The notes beneath the pieces are model-generated. The model made no database searches. It worked only from the letters and a program-made list of their open reading frames with translations, and was not told the origin of the DNA. Shown piece after piece: positions 14,613 through 21,544 of a stretch of DNA of 38,483 bases. Origin of the DNA: a virus. The stretch covers positions 1 to 38,483 of the IMG/VR virus record IMGVR_UViG_3300042938_000893; one strand, written 5' to 3'. The translations under genes were made by a program, and so were the position numbers. How positions within the stretch are numbered: position 1 is the first letter of the stretch; the number at the start of each line of letters is the position of its first letter.

Positions 14613-15751
14613 GATTCTAAGAATGCTTTGATGAACTCTGCCGCGACTTGCGGCACAATTGCATTGCCGTAGCCTTTGAGGAGTATGGTTCGACCTAACT
14701 GCTTTTTGACGAGCGGGAACGGGTTGATTGCCGCTTCGATTTGCTCTTCAGTTGCACCAGCGTCCCGCACAGAGTCCACGAGAGTGGGAATCCCATCAGC
14801 CAGCCGGCGTGATTGGCATTCAATGCGCCTCGATTTTCCGTCTCGGCATGGGATGATGGCGTATTGATCCCAAAAACCTGTCGGCCCAGTTGATCGTTCC
14901 GATCTCTCTCCTCTGTGCAATTCCATTTCTGTGGGTCTGTGCTGTCCTTGTAGTCCCTGCTCGATGGGGTTGACCATCCCGCTGGGTCGATCAGCCTCAC
15001 CTGTGATCCCAGCATCTCTTGCATCTTCGTCCCATGATTCCCTGCTGCATCCTCGTTTGCTGATGGAGTTAGCCAGCCCGATAGTTGCACCATCTGGCTC
15101 AATGGAACTCCTGTGTCCTGAGGTCTGGGTGGTGTTGATCCTCGGCTGTGATCCTGTGCCATCGGAGTCGGCCATCCTGCTAATTGCGCTGACCTTGCTA
15201 AACTTTGAAACGCTCCCGATTCCCTCGTCACGTTGCTGGAATCGTCCACTGTCGGAGTCGGCCATCCAGTAAAGTCGTTGCCTGATGTGCGGTGCGCTGA
15301 CGCTGTGTGCGCCAAATACTGTCGCCCCGCAGGCGTAACCTTCCGACTCCAGGTCTGACGATATTCCATCGAGCCAACCTTTCCCAATTGCGCTTGCAAC
15401 CTGCTCGCCAAAGACATGCTCAGGGCGGCACTGACGGATGAGATTGAAGAACACGGGCCAGAGATGTCGTTCGTCTGCTTGAGCGAGTCCTTTTCCTGCT
15501 GCGCTGAATGGCTGGCATGGACAAGAACCTGTCCAGACTGGTCGATCTGCGGGCCATCCTGCGAGTTGGAGAGCAAGACTCCATCCACCGATGCCTGCAA
15601 AGAAGTGACACTGGGTATATTGGCGCAACTCGTTGGGTTGCACTTCGGTAATTGATCGCTCGTCCACATCTCCATTTGGAATAAGTCCGGCGTTGATGAG
15701 TTCGCGCAACCAGGCTGCGGCTTTTGTGTCGTGTTCATTGTAGTAGTTCAT
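14609..15751 (-). CDS. DNA (cytosine-5) methyltransferase
   Basis: A 380-residue C5 methyltransferase from the ATG at 15751, which has the leader AATAACACAACACAAC; an in-frame extension to 15850 is not credible. Motif I is CHFFAGIGGWSLAL (48-61), motif IV GSCPCQPFS with catalytic Cys79, motif VI appears as EQV (116-118) in place of ENV, motif VIII is RQRLYWMA, and motif X is GNAIVPQVAAEFI near the end. The stretch between VIII and X repeats 'MADSDG'-like units. It probably protects phage DNA from restriction; no cognate nuclease is nearby. Almost the whole gene is also open in the +1 frame (see the next entry). The EQV motif deserves note because ENV is usual. Confidence 0.9.
   Translation of the reverse strand: MNYYNEHDTKAAAWLRELINAGLIPNGDVDERSITEVQPNELRQYTQCHFFAGIGGWSLALQLAGWPADRPVWTGSCPCQPFSAAGKGLAQADERHLWPVFFNLIRQCRPEHVFGEQVASAIGKGWLDGISSDLESEGYACGATVFGAHSVSAPHIRQRLYWMADSDSGRFQQRDEGIGSVSKFSKVSAISRMADSDGTGSQPRINTTQTSGHRSSIEPDGATIGLANSISKRGCSRESWDEDARDAGITGEADRPSGMVNPIEQGLQGQHRPTEMELHRGERSERSTGPTGFWDQYAIIPCRDGKSRRIECQSRRLADGIPTLVDSVRDAGATEEQIEAAINPFPLVKKQLGRTILLKGYGNAIVPQVAAEFIKAFLES
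14695..15738 (-). CDS. Overlapping 347-aa reading frame inside the methyltransferase gene
   Basis: This frame is open for 1,044 bases in the +1 frame of the methyltransferase and starts at an ATG only 13 bases after that gene's start. Its product has recurring GWPTP or GWxTP units (GWPTPTVDD, GWPTPMAQDHS, GWLTPSANED), a block SRLQAQLGKVGSMEYRQTW, a 'HRTSGNDFTGWPTP' block and an end 'HAGWLMGFPLSW'. From memory, this pattern matches a large family of phage proteins of unknown function, often predicted next to or over methyltransferase genes. The DNA that codes MADSD in one frame codes GWPTP in the other. It may be a real second protein or a side product of repeated motif use; the family resemblance over its full length favours the first, without proof. 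Confidence 0.45.
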   Translation of the reverse strand: MNTTQKPQPGCANSSTPDLFQMEMWTSDQLPKCNPTSCANIPSVTSLQASVDGVLLSNSQDGPQIDQSGQVLVHASHSAQQEKDSLKQTNDISGPCSSISSVSAALSMSLASRLQAQLGKVGSMEYRQTWSRKVTPAGRQYLAHTASAHRTSGNDFTGWPTPTVDDSSNVTRESGAFQSLARSAQLAGWPTPMAQDHSRGSTPPRPQDTGVPLSQMVQLSGWLTPSANEDAAGNHGTKMQEMLGSQVRLIDPAGWSTPSSRDYKDSTDPQKWNCTEERDRNDQLGRQVFGINTPSSHAETENRGALNANHAGWLMGFPLSWTLCGTLVQLKSKSKRQSTRSRSSKSS

Positions 15752-15783
15752 GTTGTGTTGTGTTATTTTTGAACGTGCGCTGC

Positions 15784-15803
15784 ACCGAACGCTGAGCGTT
15801 GGT
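15784..15803. repeat. Imperfect inverted repeat ahead of the methyltransferase
   Basis: ACCGAACGCT and AGCGTTGGT form an inverted repeat with one bulged G and almost no loop, 33 bases before the methyltransferase ATG. A cruciform with such a short loop is poor as RNA, so a protein-binding site is more likely than a terminator. No T tract follows on either strand. Confidence 0.4.
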
Positions 15804-15806
15804 GAG

Positions 15807-16064
15807 CTATTTGTTAGCCAGAATACAGGCCGCGTCGTGCGGTATGCCATTGTCGAGCATCCCTGCGCCAGACTCAGATTGGCAGTATGAGCAGATTCGG
15901 AAGTTGCTTCCCTCTACTCCATACGAGTCGATTTCCTGCGTGTTGATCTCAAGTTCTTCCTTTAGTTTGCAGTTCTCCCGTTCGAGTTTTGCGGCCAGTT
16001 TGTAGAGTTCTTCCTTCGCGTTCGGGCCGTTTGCAGCGGCGTCTGATTGTGGGCATGTGGTCAT
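15807..16064 (-). CDS. Small coiled-coil and zinc-site protein
   Basis: An 85-residue protein with a helical Lys/Glu-rich half (ELYKLAAKLERENCKLKEEL, a likely coiled coil) and a C-terminal half with ICSYCQSE and HDAAC, a Cys-x2-Cys with His-x3-Cys set that could bind zinc. Small early phage proteins of this form are common and of unknown function. It follows the frameshifted gene by 3 bases. Confidence 0.6.
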   Translation of the reverse strand: MTTCPQSDAAANGPNAKEELYKLAAKLERENCKLKEELEINTQEIDSYGVEGSNFRICSYCQSESGAGMLDNGIPHDAACILANK

Positions 16065-16067
16065 AAG

Positions 16068-16259
16068 TTATTTCCAAAGATTGAGGGTTAGGCCGAAGGC
16101 TTCGGCACGTTGGGCTGCGGTTGCGTGCAGTATTGATGTATCTTTTAATACTTCCGAAAGAAAGCTCCAATAGCTTAACCATTGCTCAGTCGTCAGCGCC
16201 TTCTCAGCCTCGTGCATCGCGTTGAGGTCGGGGGTGTAGCGGAGTCCAGCGCGCCCTGT
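16068..16259 (-). CDS. C-terminal phage ABA-sandwich-like piece, reached by a -1 frameshift
   Basis: Sixty-three residues beginning in the -1 frame relative to the gene at 16193-17197. The sequence contains 'YTPDLNAMHEAEKAL' and 'HATAAQRAEAF', then ends LNLWK, which is the characteristic C-terminal end of small phage proteins with the ABA-sandwich fold. No convincing start codon precedes it in its own frame, while the upstream zero frame ends in a low-complexity tail that overlaps it. A run of five A (16263-16259, in CCAAAAACAGG) lies exactly where a -1 slip would join the two. It may be programmed frameshifting, an old frameshift mutation or an assembly error. Confidence 0.55.
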   Translation of the reverse strand, partial: TGRAGLRYTPDLNAMHEAEKALTTEQWLSYWSFLSEVLKDTSILHATAAQRAEAFGLTLNLWK

Positions 16260-17197
16260 TTTTGGCTGCGCTCCGCGTTCTGTGAAAGCGCAGCGAGCAC
16301 TATGCCGCGAGCAACTGTCACGTTGTCCATCATCGCGCCGTGACCAACATCCTCGATCAATGCAAGACATTCGTCAGCGGCTTCAAGGGCCTCCCTTTGC
16401 ACATTTAGTCGGATTTCCAACTTGCGGCAAAAGTCCGAGTCAGCCTTTACGTTCGGCGGAAGAATTGCGGTCAGCACAGCCCTGATGGTGCGGATTTCCT
16501 GCGAGGTCAGTTCTCCGCAACGGAGCCTCAACCCCTCATCGCTCTGATCCCGCCAGTCGATCACGCGGCGTTGCGTCTGCATAGCTTCCGCCATCAGTGC
16601 CTCGCGACAGTCGCAGGCAAAGTGGTGTGTCACACAACCCTCAACAAGATCGTGAGTGGGAAGAAGCTCCAATGCCTCTAGAAGCTCGGCATTCTCGCGC
16701 TCAAGATCACTGATCCTGTCCTCATAATTCTGCTCTTTGATCTCCTGTGCCTTTTCAGGGTTGCATCTCTCGCATCCGTCTCCGACGAGTCGAATCGCCA
16801 AGGGACACTGGCATACCTCACTCTTTGCCTTCGCGGCATTAAGCTCGCGTTCAAGTTGGCGGGCGAAGTCTGGAGCGATGCAAGGATCACCTTCTTTACA
16901 GGTGATGCTTTCGTTTGCATCTGTTCGTGGTGTTGGTGGCGGATGTGGAAACCATGAGTGCGATGTCAGCTTCACGTTTTTCTCCAATTCCTCAATCTTC
17001 GCGCCCATAACTATGATTTCCTCGCGCAGTGGTTTTTCAACCGCATCACGCACGGCTTGCGCGAATGCTTGGCGGGCGGGTTCGTCGGCAACCCATGATT
17101 GTGCTTGTTTTGATACGCTCAGGTATTTGTGCTTTGTGTCACTAGCAAATGCTGCGACTGCCCCAATGTCTGCCAGTTCTTTAAGTGTGCGTGTCAT
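16193..17197 (-). CDS. Unknown coiled-coil early protein, zero-frame product
   Basis: A 334-residue helical protein with Ala/Glu/Lys-rich coiled-coil segments (about residues 55-75 and 145-185) and Cys-rich patches (CQCPLAIRLVGDGCERC, then HHFACDCREAL) that could bind metal. The last 22 residues of this frame are Ser/Arg-rich and lie over the ABA-like piece, so the natural product is likely a fusion of about 376 residues made by a -1 slip at 16259-16263. The ATG overlaps the preceding stop as ATGA. The function is unknown. Confidence 0.6.
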   Translation of the reverse strand: MTRTLKELADIGAVAAFASDTKHKYLSVSKQAQSWVADEPARQAFAQAVRDAVEKPLREEIIVMGAKIEELEKNVKLTSHSWFPHPPPTPRTDANESITCKEGDPCIAPDFARQLERELNAAKAKSEVCQCPLAIRLVGDGCERCNPEKAQEIKEQNYEDRISDLERENAELLEALELLPTHDLVEGCVTHHFACDCREALMAEAMQTQRRVIDWRDQSDEGLRLRCGELTSQEIRTIRAVLTAILPPNVKADSDFCRKLEIRLNVQREALEAADECLALIEDVGHGAMMDNVTVARGIVLAALSQNAERSQKQGALDSATPPTSTRCTRLRRR

Positions 17198-17436
17198 TGT
17201 GTAGGTGCCTTATATTTTGAGAGTTTAGTGACCTTCAGTGGATATCCGAGATCAATCGCCCATTTACGCATGTCGTCGATATTGTATCCAACTCGACGTT
17301 CTGCTTTTGATCCTGGATATCCTGCCAGCAAGATTGCGTTTGCACGCTTCAAGATTCGCAGTTTGTCATCGTTTGTTAGTGCAGCATGCAGAGCATACTT
17401 CCTTCGACCTGCTTCGGTTCGTTCTGTTGTGTTCAT
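17194..17436 (-). CDS. Unknown 80-aa basic protein
   Basis: The start is the ATG at 17436 (leader AAATAAAAACA-ATG); the longer open frame runs into the SSB gene and is not real. The product is basic and helical, with GRRKYALHAALTNDDKLRI and a motif NIDDMRKWAIDLGYPLKV resembling a small helix-turn-helix. DNA binding is possible but unproven. Stop and next start overlap as ATGA. Confidence 0.65.
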   Translation of the reverse strand: MNTTERTEAGRRKYALHAALTNDDKLRILKRANAILLAGYPGSKAERRVGYNIDDMRKWAIDLGYPLKVTKLSKYKAPTQ

Positions 17437-17458
17437 TGTTTTTATTTCAAGGATAATA

Positions 17459-17890
17459 TCAGAAGGGCATGTCGTCTGTCGAATCAATTTCAGTCTCAAT
17501 TTCAGGCTTTTGATAAACGATCTTGCGTGACGGCAATTGATCTGATCGCTCTGGCATTGCTGGTTGAGCGGATCTTGCTTTGTCATTTGGCAGCAAGGTG
17601 AACTGGGTGACAACGAAGATGAGTTTGCGCTTTTCCTCACCGGTTGTCTTATCGTTCCACTTGTCCTCATCAAGCCTGGTTTCGAGAGCAATGACGTGAC
17701 CTTTCTTCACAAAGTTAGCAAAAGTCTCAGCCGGCTTTTTCCAGATTTTGAAATCCAGAAACACGGTTTTCTTTTTGTCACCGAATCCAATGTCGAGTGC
17801 TCCGCTGAATTGAGCAACTGCTGACCCATCAGGAGTGTAACGGATGTCAGGATCACGAGTTAGGCGGACGATAAATTGTTGTGCGTTCAT
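17459..17890 (-). CDS. ssb: Single-stranded DNA-binding protein
   Basis: A 143-residue protein from the ATG at 17890 (AATAACCAA-ATG). The N-terminal OB-fold shows FIVRLTRDPDIRYTPDGSAV, the typical 'G-x-l-t-x-D-P-e-l-r-x-T-x-s-G' opening of SSB, then VFLDFKIWKKPAETFANFVK and a strand pair 'VIALETRLDEDKWND'. The C-terminal linker is Pro/Ser-rich and ends DSTDDMPF, the acidic tip that docks replication partners. It sits among RusA, RecT and helicase genes, so it serves replication and recombination. Confidence 0.92.
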   Translation of the reverse strand: MNAQQFIVRLTRDPDIRYTPDGSAVAQFSGALDIGFGDKKKTVFLDFKIWKKPAETFANFVKKGHVIALETRLDEDKWNDKTTGEEKRKLIFVVTQFTLLPNDKARSAQPAMPERSDQLPSRKIVYQKPEIETEIDSTDDMPF

Positions 17891-17894
17891 TTGG

Positions 17895-18185
17895 TTATTT
17901 CTTTTTAGGGTTGGTTGACTCTGACGTTGATGCTGCGTTCCACAATTTAGTGACGACATCTGGCGGAATGCAATGCGTTGAGCTACCACACAGCCAGTTG
18001 ACGATTCGCGCCATTGGGATTTTAGATTTCTCCGAAAGTCGTTTGAGAGTGACCGCATTGCGGATCATCTCTGATCTAATTAGTTTGGAAAGATCACGAG
18101 ACAAATTGTCTGCTTTGATTGTTTGCTGAGACGCAATAACTCGTGATTGAGCGAGTGCTTTTCTCATGGGCTGGATACTATTCAT
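17895..18185 (-). CDS. Small helix-turn-helix protein
   Basis: A 96-residue basic protein from the ATG at 18185, which overlaps the RusA stop by 8 bases. Residues 30-70 (RDLSKLIRSEMIRNAVTLKR, then LSEKSKIPMARIVNWLCGSS) fit an XRE-type helix-turn-helix. The C-terminus is Ser/Lys-rich. As the only obvious DNA-binding regulator, it is a candidate for binding the TTCTCA palindromes or the early promoter, but this is inference from absence of others. Confidence 0.6.
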   Translation of the reverse strand: MNSIQPMRKALAQSRVIASQQTIKADNLSRDLSKLIRSEMIRNAVTLKRLSEKSKIPMARIVNWLCGSSTHCIPPDVVTKLWNAASTSESTNPKKK

Positions 18186-18549
18186 TTTCTTTTGTGATCG
18201 TAATTTCGATGCGTGGATTGATTGAGTCTTTTGCGAAGACCGGACGCTCAGGCCAGAGTGCTCTGTCGTTGACGATAATGCCGGCATCAGCAATCCCATC
18301 TTCAGCAGCTTTCAGTGATGCCATGAAATTCGATGGATCAGGGAATGCTTTTGTCTTGAAAAATGCTTTGGCGTTGAGCTTTGCTTTTTTCCATTTTGGT
18401 TGCTGTTCATTTTTGAGAGCACAGAGCGATGCCGCCCAGGCGTGCATTCGATATTTCTTCACATGCTTCGCTTTCACAGCCCAGTGGCACCGAGCGTTTG
18501 GCGATAGCATGCGAGGAGGCAGGTCGAGCACTATTGTTATTTGTTCCAT
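18178..18549 (-). CDS. rusA: RusA-type Holliday junction resolvase
   Basis: A 123-residue endonuclease with the RusA layout: N-terminal strand QITIVLDLPPRMLSPNAR, then 'AFPDPSNFMASLKAAEDG' and 'IIVNDRAL'. The three metal-binding aspartates are D71, D84 and D95. It resolves four-way junctions left by recombination-dependent replication. It overlaps the neighbouring zinc-protein gene by 13 bases. Length equals that of the family. Confidence 0.9.
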   Translation of the reverse strand: MEQITIVLDLPPRMLSPNARCHWAVKAKHVKKYRMHAWAASLCALKNEQQPKWKKAKLNAKAFFKTKAFPDPSNFMASLKAAEDGIADAGIIVNDRALWPERPVFAKDSINPRIEITITKENE

Positions 18550-18818
18550 CTGCGTTCCCTTTCTGCATCGTATGCCTGATCTGACTCGTGATCACATTTA
18601 TCACAGTCTCCCCATTCGTTACCATGCTTGCAACAATCTAGCGTGTAATGCTCAGGCTCGTATTGCTCAAATATGGACTCGGGATATTGATCGAAATCAG
18701 GGTCAATAGTTTTGCCACATAGCGTGCAAACGCAGGAACCGTCTTCCATCACGTCCATCATCTCATCGCAGCACTCTGGCACTTCAGGGTAGTCAGGTGG
18801 ATCGTCTCGGTGACTCAT
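18537..18818 (-). CDS. Acidic zinc-ribbon-like protein
   Basis: A 93-residue acidic protein with many cysteines: CC near residue 16, CVCTLCG at about 29-35, and a second group CCKHGNEWGDCDKC at about 62-75. The spacing suggests two zinc sites. A GGAGGG ribosome site lies ahead and the ATG overlaps the nuclease stop as ATGA. Similar short Cys-rich proteins occur beside RusA genes in other phages, with unknown role. Confidence 0.68.
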   Translation of the reverse strand: MSHRDDPPDYPEVPECCDEMMDVMEDGSCVCTLCGKTIDPDFDQYPESIFEQYEPEHYTLDCCKHGNEWGDCDKCDHESDQAYDAERERRWNK

Positions 18819-19993
18819 GATGCGCCCTCCAGTGCGATGCCTTTGACGATCTCCATGCTGCCTTTGCTCGTCTCTGTGGCATCGTGCAAGACCTCATCGA
18901 CCAGGTTATCGAGTGCCTTGCCTTTTGCTCCGGTGCCTTGCTTGATCAGAGTCTTCACGCTGCCGATTGGGATGGAGCATTCCGCAGCAAATGCGTCACC
19001 GGTAACTCCATGCGCTGAGAGACGACTAAAGACAGTGGTGACATCTGACACGCTGCGACGACCTTTCTTTTCGCGCAGAGAGTAACCATCGATCTCGCCG
19101 GCGGCGATGCGCTTGCGAAGCTCAAGGTCATGAGCGACGAGGAACCACTCCATGAATTTGCGACCGCCTTCCTGGATGCGGATCATCATCTCGTTGCTCA
19201 TGGATGAGTGATCACCCATGCGAGAGAAAATCTGAGCCTTGACCTGCTCGTCAGTGCCAGAGATTGACTCCGCATTGATCGCGTCGGTAACTGATAACGC
19301 AGCGGACTGAAACGCTGGGCAATGCATCTTCGCCTTACACCACTTGCAGTGATCGCCGGCGACTGCGTCTGCGGATGTCGATATCTCCGCTTTGCTCAGT
19401 GTGCTGATCATCGTGTTTTGAGCTAGCATCAATGCCTCAGTGTCGTAATGCGCCACCGTTGGCTTGCCAGCCCAAGGCTGGATGATTGCAACTGCTGCTG
19501 TCTCAATCGGCCGATACATGGACACGAGTGCTGCCAGTGCCATCAGTTGGTAGTTGTCACCAGCATCAGCAGTTGTGCCGCGACCGGTTTTGTAGTCGAG
19601 GATCAGAGCAAATGTGCCATCAATGATGATCAAATCAGCCTGACCGGTGAAGCGTAGAGCAATGCGAGCACCGTCTTTGACGACGACCACCCTGCCAAAC
19701 TGCGTCAGACCAAGGCGGACTTCTTTCAGCGTCAGCACCTCTGGATTGCTGATATATTGAGCGATCAAGTCATCCGCATGGGCTTTGCACATATCGTGCG
19801 TCTGCTCCTCGTCGCTCGACAGAGTGCTCATCTCAGCCTCGCCAGCAAGCACCGCATGGATGCGTGTTCCTGACGCTGCCGCTGCGCTTTCGGTGTCCTC
19901 CATGCCCAAAGACATTTGGTGCGATGGAGGGCATGCTGAAAGCCTCTCAAATGCGCTTGCGCTGGGCAAGCCGTGACGTGGATCGGTGATCAT
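18815..19993 (-). CDS. Cas4/RecB-like PD-(D/E)xK nuclease (DUF2800-like)
   Basis: A 392-residue nuclease from the ATG at 19993, which has a strong AAAGGAGG ribosome site. The N-terminus LPSASAFERLSACPPSHQ has the single Cys21 that, with C216, C219 and C225 (DHCKWCKAKMHC), can hold a 4Fe-4S cluster as in AddB and Cas4. The core has GTRIHAVLAGE, then GQADLIIIDG and LILDYKTG, the D and D-x-K of the PD-(D/E)xK site. It is followed by 'NYQLMALAALV', as in RecB motif III. Placed 2 bases from RecT, it probably makes single-stranded ends for the annealing protein. Confidence 0.84.
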   Translation of the reverse strand: MITDPRHGLPSASAFERLSACPPSHQMSLGMEDTESAAAASGTRIHAVLAGEAEMSTLSSDEEQTHDMCKAHADDLIAQYISNPEVLTLKEVRLGLTQFGRVVVVKDGARIALRFTGQADLIIIDGTFALILDYKTGRGTTADAGDNYQLMALAALVSMYRPIETAAVAIIQPWAGKPTVAHYDTEALMLAQNTMISTLSKAEISTSADAVAGDHCKWCKAKMHCPAFQSAALSVTDAINAESISGTDEQVKAQIFSRMGDHSSMSNEMMIRIQEGGRKFMEWFLVAHDLELRKRIAAGEIDGYSLREKKGRRSVSDVTTVFSRLSAHGVTGDAFAAECSIPIGSVKTLIKQGTGAKGKALDNLVDEVLHDATETSKGSMEIVKGIALEGAS

Positions 19994-19994
19994 A

Positions 19995-20927
19995 TTACTT
20001 ACCTCCTTTCTTCGCAAGTTCAGCGAGTTGGACGAAATTGTCGTCGAGGAATTTGAGCAACTCGGATCCTGCCTCATTGATCGGGTAGTAATTCTCGCCA
20101 CCTTCGCCGTTTGCCTGCAAAGTCTCCAGCATAGTTGACCAATGGATGCCGGCGGCATCAAGACGATCAATGATGCGATCGGTCAGGGACTTAACCGGTT
20201 GCGCCTTGTTTTCCTCTTCAGCCTCCAGCTTCGCGATCTCAGCCTTGTAGACGGGAACATCTGGAACGTCTTTCGGTTCCTCCTTTTTTGGCTTTTCGAT
20301 GAACAGTTTGCCGGCCTTTGCTGCGACCGGTGTGACATCGCGCACAGCAGCATCTTGCGCTTCCTCTGCGGTAAGCATTCCCAGGGTGATGTCTGGCGCG
20401 TAGAGACGGGCAAAGAATGCGGCGGCGCGGTAGCGCAGCATCAGCTCAGGCATGGTAAGCCATTTCGACCCTGCCTTAGTGCTCCAGCCCTCGGCCTTAG
20501 CCATAGCGAGGGTGATCTTTGGCCCTTCCAGCACGGTGCCGTCATCTTTCGACTTTGCCCATGCAATGCAAGAGCGGTCACCGGTGCCTTCGGTGCCATC
20601 CATCTTAAATTGTAACGGCTCAAAGCGACCTGAGCTATTGACCATTGCGATCAAGAAGGTGGCTCTGAAACTGGGGCGACCGTGGATGATGTCCACGTTC
20701 TGAAGCACCATGAATGGGTCTGCGCCCAACCGCTTTGCGATGCCAATGCCGATCGCGCAATTGGCAATGTTGCCTTGAAATTCCTTTGGGACAAGCGAGC
20801 TGGATGCGAACATTTTGGCCTGACGTTGCAGCATGTCGAATGCTGCTGACTCCCGCTGAATTTGAACGTCTGTGATTTCCGTGGTGGTGATTTGTGTGCT
20901 CATTGTCGTTGTGTTTCGTTGGTTCAT
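19995..20927 (-). CDS. RecT-like single-strand annealing protein
   Basis: A 310-residue protein with the RecT pattern: 'MLQRQAKMFASSSLVPKEFQ', 'NCAIGIGIAKRLGADPFMVL', then 'IIHGRPSFRATFLIAMV' and 'LMLRYRAAAFFARLYAPD'. The C-terminal part is Lys/Glu/Pro-rich with a separate helical end. The start at 20927 overlaps the previous stop as ATGA; an ATG at 20903 with the CA-rich leader AACACAACGACA is the other choice. It anneals complementary strands and pairs with the adjacent nuclease for recombination-dependent replication. Confidence 0.85.
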   Translation of the reverse strand: MNQRNTTTMSTQITTTEITDVQIQRESAAFDMLQRQAKMFASSSLVPKEFQGNIANCAIGIGIAKRLGADPFMVLQNVDIIHGRPSFRATFLIAMVNSSGRFEPLQFKMDGTEGTGDRSCIAWAKSKDDGTVLEGPKITLAMAKAEGWSTKAGSKWLTMPELMLRYRAAAFFARLYAPDITLGMLTAEEAQDAAVRDVTPVAAKAGKLFIEKPKKEEPKDVPDVPVYKAEIAKLEAEEENKAQPVKSLTDRIIDRLDAAGIHWSTMLETLQANGEGGENYYPINEAGSELLKFLDDNFVQLAELAKKGGK

Positions 20928-21268
20928 TTCCCTGCCTTGATGTCTGCGCTATTTTGCGCGGACGCTGTTCTGCGTTCAGCGGTTTCGCTGACGTAAAGTT
21001 GTTCGGCCTGCTCTTCGCAAGCGTTCCATGTGGACTGCGAAACGATCTCGCTGATGTCGGTGCCTCCTGCGAAGATGCCTTCGATGTTGCCTTTCTGGTG
21101 AGCGAAGAACACGCCTGGAACTCCGACCATTTCGGTCAGGTCACTTCCGTAGCGGATCTCAGGCGTTGTCGCGCAAATGTCTGTCAGTTCCAGCAGGCTG
21201 GCAATTGCCTTGGTGATCAGAGACAATTGCTCTGGGATAGTGCTGATATTGGTTCCGTTGATTTTCAT
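20924..21268 (-). CDS. Unknown 114-aa early protein
   Basis: An acidic, helical protein with the leader CAACACACACAAC-ATG. The N-terminal part (NISTIPEQLSLITKAIASLL) is helical and the C-terminal end Ala/Lys-rich. No motif is recognised. It is translationally coupled to RecT and may act with it or regulate it. Confidence 0.65.
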   Translation of the reverse strand: MKINGTNISTIPEQLSLITKAIASLLELTDICATTPEIRYGSDLTEMVGVPGVFFAHQKGNIEGIFAGGTDISEIVSQSTWNACEEQAEQLYVSETAERRTASAQNSADIKAGK

Positions 21269-21283
21269 GTTGTGTGTGTTGAA

Positions 21284-21454
21284 TTATTCTGCCTGAAACT
21301 TTTTATCTTGGCAATCATTCCAACCCTTGTTGTAGCTGTTGCGGCGAATGTGACGAATCAAACGCTCGTCGAGACGTCCCTGCCTCCAGATGAAGCAGGT
21401 GAATAACATGGTTGCGGCTAATGAACCGCATAGGAATGGAAGTAAGGTTGTCAT
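21284..21454 (-). CDS. Small single-pass membrane protein, first gene of the early block
   Basis: Fifty-six residues from the ATG at 21454, with the leader AACAACAACACAACA. Residues 4-22 (LLPFLCGSLAATMLFTCFI) form one membrane span, followed by a basic cytosolic tail (RLIRHIRRNSYNKGW). A longer frame from 21499 has no support. Small early membrane proteins often act on the host, for example in superinfection exclusion, but nothing here shows which. Confidence 0.58.
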   Translation of the reverse strand: MTTLLPFLCGSLAATMLFTCFIWRQGRLDERLIRHIRRNSYNKGWNDCQDKKFQAE

Positions 21455-21544
21455 TGTTGTGTTGTTGTTTCCTAACAACGCAATCAAAGCACAGTCCACC
21501 TATACCCGTCAACAAATTTGTTTTATTTTGTCAAAAAAGTTAAA
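21455..21544 (-). promoter_or_regulatory. AT-rich early control region with a 12-bp palindrome
   Basis: The minus strand has TTTTTTGACAAAATAAAACA, containing a perfect -35 TTGACA, next to the perfect palindrome AACAAATTTGTT (21511-21522). A well-spaced -10 is not obvious; TATAGG lies 24 bases after the TTGACA. The drop in GC and the position between the lysis block and the first early gene make it the best place for the early promoter and an operator. Confidence 0.45.

Noticed and set aside
15752-15850. Longer N-terminus for the methyltransferase (33 extra residues)
   Set aside because: The added residues overlap the end of the preceding gene, show no family similarity, and the internal ATG has the genome's typical CA-rich leader.
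17437-17691. Long upstream extension of the 80-aa gene through the SSB gene
   Set aside because: It is an out-of-frame shadow of SSB; the ATG at 17436 lies just after the SSB stop with a suitable leader.
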